This document shows positions 61,012 through 64,000 of a stretch of 64,000 bases of DNA, piece after piece. Source of the DNA: VRUE01 sp963727465 (lineage in GTDB: Bacteria > Actinomycetota > Thermoleophilia > Solirubrobacterales > 70-9); the NCBI GenBank assembly GCA_963727465.1, contig CAVSGL010000020.1:23463-87462 (forward strand), given 5' to 3'. The notes beneath the pieces are model-generated. The model was not told the DNA's origin, did not search any database, and saw nothing but the letters and a program-made list of their open reading frames with translations. The position numbers and the translations under genes were made by a program. Each line of letters opens with the position of its first letter. The stretch's first letter is position 1.

Positions 61012-62141
61012 GCGCGCCGGTTTGCGTAGACCTCTTCTGTGGGGCGGGCGGGCTCTCCACGGGTCTGCTAGACGCAGGCGTCGCCGTGAAGGTCGGGATT
61101 GACAGCAACGCTCCGAGCGTCGAAACGTTCGAGCTGAACCACCTTCCCCGGGGCGCGACGGGGGTACAGGCAGACGTGAAGGCAATGACCGGCGCTGATC
61201 TGCGTGAACTCGCCAGCGCGCCAATCGACCTCTTGGCTGGAGGTCCGCCGTGTCAACCCTTCAGCGTGGCGGGGCGGCGGCGCGGGCTCGAAGACATCCG
61301 CGGCGATCTCATCTTCGACTTTGTGCGGCTGCTGGCAGAATCGGAGGCCGACGCGTTCGTGTTCGAGAACGTCCCCAACCTGGCAGCCGTCAGCGGAGGG
61401 GAGGTGGTGGCGACGCTCAAGCGATCGTTCGCCGAGGCCGGCTATTCGGCCGCCGAGGCGATTCTCTTCGCGGCCGACTATGGCGTTCCCCAGATGCGCA
61501 AGCGGCTATTCGTCGTAGGAGCTAGAGACCGAACGATACCGATGCCGCCCGAGGCCACCCACGGGAGCGAAACCTCTCTGCTCGGAACAGGCCCGTACGT
61601 GACGGCATCCGAGGTCTTGGACGACCTCCCAGACGTCGAGGTGCCAGAGGCAGAGGCGGTCCCCAACCACGAGCCGACCTTCCACAGCGAACAAATGCTT
61701 GATGTTTTCGCGACGCTGGAGCCGGGCAAGCGCGATCCGAAGTCTCGCCACGACCGCCTGCATCCGGACCGTCTCGGTTACACCCTGAGGGCCGGGACGG
61801 GCAACTTCTCGCCCCTTCGACCCGTGCATCACCGCTATGACCGCGTGCTAAGCGTGCGCGAGTGCGCGCGGCTCCAGTCCTTTCCGGATACGTTCATATG
61901 GCCAGATACGATGGCGAGGCTCCAGCAGTACCGACAGGTGGGGAACGCGGTCCCCCCGTTGCTCGCGCAGGCTGTCGCCCGACACGTGGCAGACGCGATG
62001 GAGTGGACGCTGGAGCCCGGGCGCTTCCGCGTCGACGAGCCTCCGGCGACTGCGCGTCTCACTCTCGCCGAGCGCATCGAGCGGCGGCAGAGGTTCATGC
62101 GGGGCGGTGCCGCACTCGTGCACGCGAAGACGGCTGCCTGA
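61008..62141 (+). CDS. DNA (cytosine-5-)-methyltransferase, copy 2
   Basis: 377 residues from GTG 61008. Three residues differ from copy 1, in a stretch of about 15: RSFAEAGYSAAEAILFAADY versus RSIPEAG...AIFF. They lie just before motif VIII, outside the catalytic loop. All motifs are intact. The next 67 bases lead straight into unit D, which is the arrangement copy 1 probably had before the IS3-linked deletion. Confidence 0.95.
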   Translation: MSAPVCVDLFCGAGGLSTGLLDAGVAVKVGIDSNAPSVETFELNHLPRGATGVQADVKAMTGADLRELASAPIDLLAGGPPCQPFSVAGRRRGLEDIRGDLIFDFVRLLAESEADAFVFENVPNLAAVSGGEVVATLKRSFAEAGYSAAEAILFAADYGVPQMRKRLFVVGARDRTIPMPPEATHGSETSLLGTGPYVTASEVLDDLPDVEVPEAEAVPNHEPTFHSEQMLDVFATLEPGKRDPKSRHDRLHPDRLGYTLRAGTGNFSPLRPVHHRYDRVLSVRECARLQSFPDTFIWPDTMARLQQYRQVGNAVPPLLAQAVARHVADAMEWTLEPGRFRVDEPPATARLTLAERIERRQRFMRGGAALVHAKTAA

Positions 62142-62208
62142 CGAAACACGTCGGAGCGAGGCTAGGCCGCGACGAAATCAACGCCGCAAAGCGGCTAGGG
62201 ACGAAGAA

Positions 62209-62357
62209 ACTTGGTCCCGAAATTGGTCCCCGACTGCACCGAACTCAGCCGAACTCCTCGGACGCGATTTGCTCTACCGGGCCAGATTCGCCTCCGTGGA
62301 CGGCTTCCGGCGCGACTCAGAATCCGTGGAGCGCAGGTTCGAGTCCTTCCCGCCCCA
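62209..62357 (+). repeat. Unit D (149 bp), diverged core
   Basis: Same length and layout. The core (62314-62357) has changes in the anticodon arm (GACTCAGAATCC) and T-stem (GCAGG-TTCGAGT-CCTTC, one mismatch). An extra arm pair without a core follows at 62405-62430 (TTGGTCCCGAAATTGGCCCC). Confidence 0.88.
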
Positions 62358-62493
62358 TCGAGAAACGGCTCTGGAAAGCGAAACGTCGCGAGCGCGAGAA
62401 GGAATTGGTCCCGAAATTGGCCCCGAACTCCCCCGCACGCGCTCCGGCCCGTGCTCTTCGGTCAAGGACGCGCGCGGCACTACACTCGGCGTT

Positions 62494-62664
62494 GTGGGCG
62501 ACCCCCTGGACCTAACGATCCTCTACGAGGAGGGAGGCGACGGCTGGATCGTCTCCTCGATTCCCGAGGTCCCCGGCGTGCTCAGCCAGGGCCGCACCAA
62601 GAAGGAGGCCCGTGAGATGGCGTTGGACGCCCTCGCGGGAATGCTGAAGCTGCGCGCGGCATAG
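62494..62664 (+). CDS. HicB-like antitoxin-type protein
   Basis: 56 residues from GTG 62494. LDLTILYEEGGDGWIVSSIP followed by EVPGVLSQGRTKKEAREMAL and DALAGML is the HicB/UPF0150 fold (strand-rich half with E-x-PG, then T-x-x-EA helix). No hicA gene is present, so it is either an orphan or lost its partner. A TACACT hexamer 8 bases before the GTG could be a -10 box for a near-leaderless transcript. Confidence 0.8.
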   Translation: MGDPLDLTILYEEGGDGWIVSSIPEVPGVLSQGRTKKEAREMALDALAGMLKLRAA

Positions 62665-62746
62665 AGCATGAGCCGCAGGGCAGGGCCGTCGGCAGCGAGT
62701 CGCTCAACATCGTCGCGGCGTGAAGCGACGTGAGCAAGGAGGCACC

Positions 62747-63112
62747 ATGAACCGGTGGAAGCGGCTCCCGTGGTGGAGCACGATTCTTGCCGTTCTGGCG
62801 GCGTTGGTAATTGCCATCGCAGGGTGCGGGGCCGATGAATCGTCAACTACGGCGACGGGGGCGAAGAAGGAGGAGGAGTCAGCGAAGAGGGTGGGCGCCG
62901 AATCGAACCCGGACAAGGTGGCGCGTTCATACGCCCGAGAAGTCTCGGGCGGCAAGTGGGAGTACGGCGGTCCCAGCTCTGCCGCCTACGGCGGTTGCCT
63001 TGAAGCTCTCCTCGGGGAACACGTCGGCACCCCCGGCGTCAGCTACAAGGACGAATTCCCCGAGCCGGCACTGCAAGCCATCCACGAGAAGGCATTGCGG
63101 GACTGCTCTTGA
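62747..63112 (+). CDS. Small lipoprotein of unknown function
   Basis: 121 residues from ATG 62747, after AAGGAGG (62735-62741). The signal peptide ends in a lipobox (LVIAIAGC, Cys ~27), then a Ser/Thr/Lys/Glu linker. The mature domain (NPDKVARSYAREVSGGKWEY, AAYGGCLEALLGEHVG) has two Cys. Membrane-anchored outside the cell. No homologue recognised. Confidence 0.75.
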   Translation: MNRWKRLPWWSTILAVLAALVIAIAGCGADESSTTATGAKKEEESAKRVGAESNPDKVARSYAREVSGGKWEYGGPSSAAYGGCLEALLGEHVGTPGVSYKDEFPEPALQAIHEKALRDCS

Positions 63113-63153
63113 CGGACGCCAAGTTCTGCCGAGGGCTTTGAGAGCCTCTGTCT

Positions 63154-63420
63154 GTGGTCCCGACCGACCGAGAGATCTTCATCGACGTGGAGCCGGACAT
63201 TCGCATCCGGTATTTGCGTAGCGAGCCTCCGCCGCCGGTGTCCTATGCGATCACGCTGGAGACCTTTGAGGACCGGGAATGGACGACCGTGCGCCTCTGG
63301 GACAACGCCGACGCGGTCGATGAGCACCATGAGCACGAATACACGCGAGCCGGTGGGAAGCAGGCACCGGCCGTTCTCGATTTCGACTCTCAGATCGTGA
63401 GACAATGGCGGCAGTCATGA
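63154..63420 (+). CDS. Small protein, second copy of the module's first gene
   Basis: 88 residues from GTG 63154. SYAITLETFEDREWTTVRLW and DNADAVDEHHEHEYTRAGGK match the gene at 47838. The ATG of the next gene overlaps its stop (ATGA at 63417). Confidence 0.72.
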   Translation: MVPTDREIFIDVEPDIRIRYLRSEPPPPVSYAITLETFEDREWTTVRLWDNADAVDEHHEHEYTRAGGKQAPAVLDFDSQIVRQWRQS

Positions 63421-63773
63421 GACGCCAGGATGCCAACATCGATCCCGCGACCGAGAGGGTTCTCGCCGGCATTGAGAACGAAGAGTTGGCTGCCCGCTAT
63501 CCGAACCGGGCGCACTTCATCTCGGCCGACAATCCTCATCAGGGGGAGATGGCGACGCGTGCACTGTTCGACGGCGAGCCCGTCGTGATCGTCTATTCAG
63601 ACGGTCATGAGCTGCTGGTCCAACCCGAGGAAGCGCGCGGCTTCGCACGCTGGTCTCGGGCCGCAGCGGCGCTTCTGCTGCGCTTCCGCCGCCTCGATCG
63701 GGGCACCCTGCAGCTGCCCCCTCGCGCCCACATCGAGGCTCGCGACTCGGGCGGCCACCCGATCGCAGCGTAG
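63417..63773 (+). CDS. Small protein, third member of the three-copy local family
   Basis: 118 residues from ATG 63417, coupled by ATGA to the gene before. RYPNRAHFISADNPHQGEMA and GEPVVIVYSDGHELLVQPEE follow the family pattern; the C-terminus has a hydrophobic/basic segment (WSRAAAALLLRFRRLDRG). Function unknown; the two-gene order is conserved with 47476-48155. Confidence 0.72.
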   Translation: MRRQDANIDPATERVLAGIENEELAARYPNRAHFISADNPHQGEMATRALFDGEPVVIVYSDGHELLVQPEEARGFARWSRAAAALLLRFRRLDRGTLQLPPRAHIEARDSGGHPIAA

Positions 63774-63827
63774 TCCGAACCGGCGGAGGAGAACGCCTCT
63801 TTCGTGGGCAACCGTATAGGGGCAAAA

Positions 63828-63976
63828 ACTTGGTCCCGAAATTGGTCCCCGGCTCCACCGAACTCGGCCGAACTCCTGGGACGTGATTCGCTCTATCAGG
63901 CCAGATTCGGCTCCATAGACGGGTTCCCGCGCGACTCATGATCCGTGGCGCGCGGGTTCGAGTCCTGCCCGCCCCG
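63828..63976 (+). repeat. Unit E (149 bp), diverged core with paired T-stem changes
   Basis: Same length and layout. The core (63933-63976) reads GACTCATGATCC... and has T-stem GCGGG-TTCGAGT-CCTGC: both strands of the stem have changed and still pair. The final 24 bases of the window (63977-64000) include CTCTCCGAGATGA, also found at 41055-41067 before the relaxase. Confidence 0.85.
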
Positions 63977-64000
63977 CTCTCCGAGATGACGTTCGTTTCC

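Larger units (their letters stand above)
59302..62192 (+). repeat. Duplicated segment, copy 2
   Basis: Matches 55454-58343 with an offset of 3,848-3,849. It includes a DUF4160 fragment, unit C, and second copies of vsr, the restriction gene and the methyltransferase, ending just before unit D. Confidence 0.9.

Noticed and set aside
54445..63976. The five units as a CRISPR array
   Set aside because: Repeats are 149 bp and spacers are kilobases with genes; no cas genes.
54550..63976. The five cores as functional tRNA genes
   Set aside because: Only the 3' half (anticodon arm to discriminator) is present; no D-arm or 5' acceptor strand.
54445..63976. A classical integron (attC sites with IntI)
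   Set aside because: The integrase lacks an IntI context, no attC-type palindromes are seen, and the cores are tRNA ends.

Overview
The window is high-GC DNA from an actinomycete. The gene order nusB, ispA, dxs, tlyA, nadK, recN, steA, steB-like, MraY-like, pyrG, M20 peptidase, DUF3866, xerD, mutM, recO, dgt, dnaG, together with GTG/TTG starts and many 4-base ATGA/GTGA overlaps, fits Thermoleophilia (Solirubrobacterales-like). That placement is an inference from gene content, not from a marker tree.

Layout. 1-5.6 kb: poorly conserved genes (a secreted protein broken by a frameshift, an AT-richer secreted protein, an alpha/beta-hydrolase/adenylate cyclase fusion, small conserved genes) and a DDE transposase gene. 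5.8-9.85 kb: efp, nusB, an XseB-sized gene, ispA, dxs (translation, transcription antitermination, isoprenoids). 9.85-14.55 kb: a 4.7 kb accessory block between dxs and tlyA, flanked by two direct copies of a ~60 bp repeat; it holds small secreted or membrane proteins and antitoxin-like genes. 14.55-31.7 kb: conserved housekeeping run for rRNA methylation, NADP synthesis, DNA repair, division/envelope functions, CTP synthesis, chromosome dimer resolution and primase. 31.8-38.7 kb: a PD-(D/E)XK-like protein, an HNH protein, tRNA-Asn, a glycosyltransferase, an SDR, a lipoprotein/HPt pair and an FAD monooxygenase.

38.7-64 kb is the most interesting part. A tRNA gene with anticodon CAU (38721-38794) is followed by a tyrosine integrase, an excisionase-like gene, a wrecked MobF relaxase, two IS110-family elements, HTH genes and a helicase-nuclease defence-type gene split by an IS3 element with a 4 bp target duplication. 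From 54.4 kb on, the 3' half of the tRNA recurs five times. Each copy sits at the right end of a unit of exactly 149 bp that also carries paired TTGGTCCC motifs like those beside the integrase gene. The units (A-E) mark off short cargo segments: a DUF4160/DUF2442/small-protein operon; a Vsr + restriction endonuclease + cytosine methyltransferase module, present twice; and a HicB/lipoprotein/two-gene module. I read this as a tRNA-anchored array of integrase-dependent cassettes built by repeated site-specific insertion, with one integrase next to the tRNA able in principle to act on all units. Three cassettes carry related small genes, and two carry the same two-gene module.

Caution: at least seven genes are broken by one single-base shift, including nusB and an MraY-like gene that should be needed. 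Consensus errors in the assembly are therefore likely, and single-base 'pseudogenes' here should be read with care.
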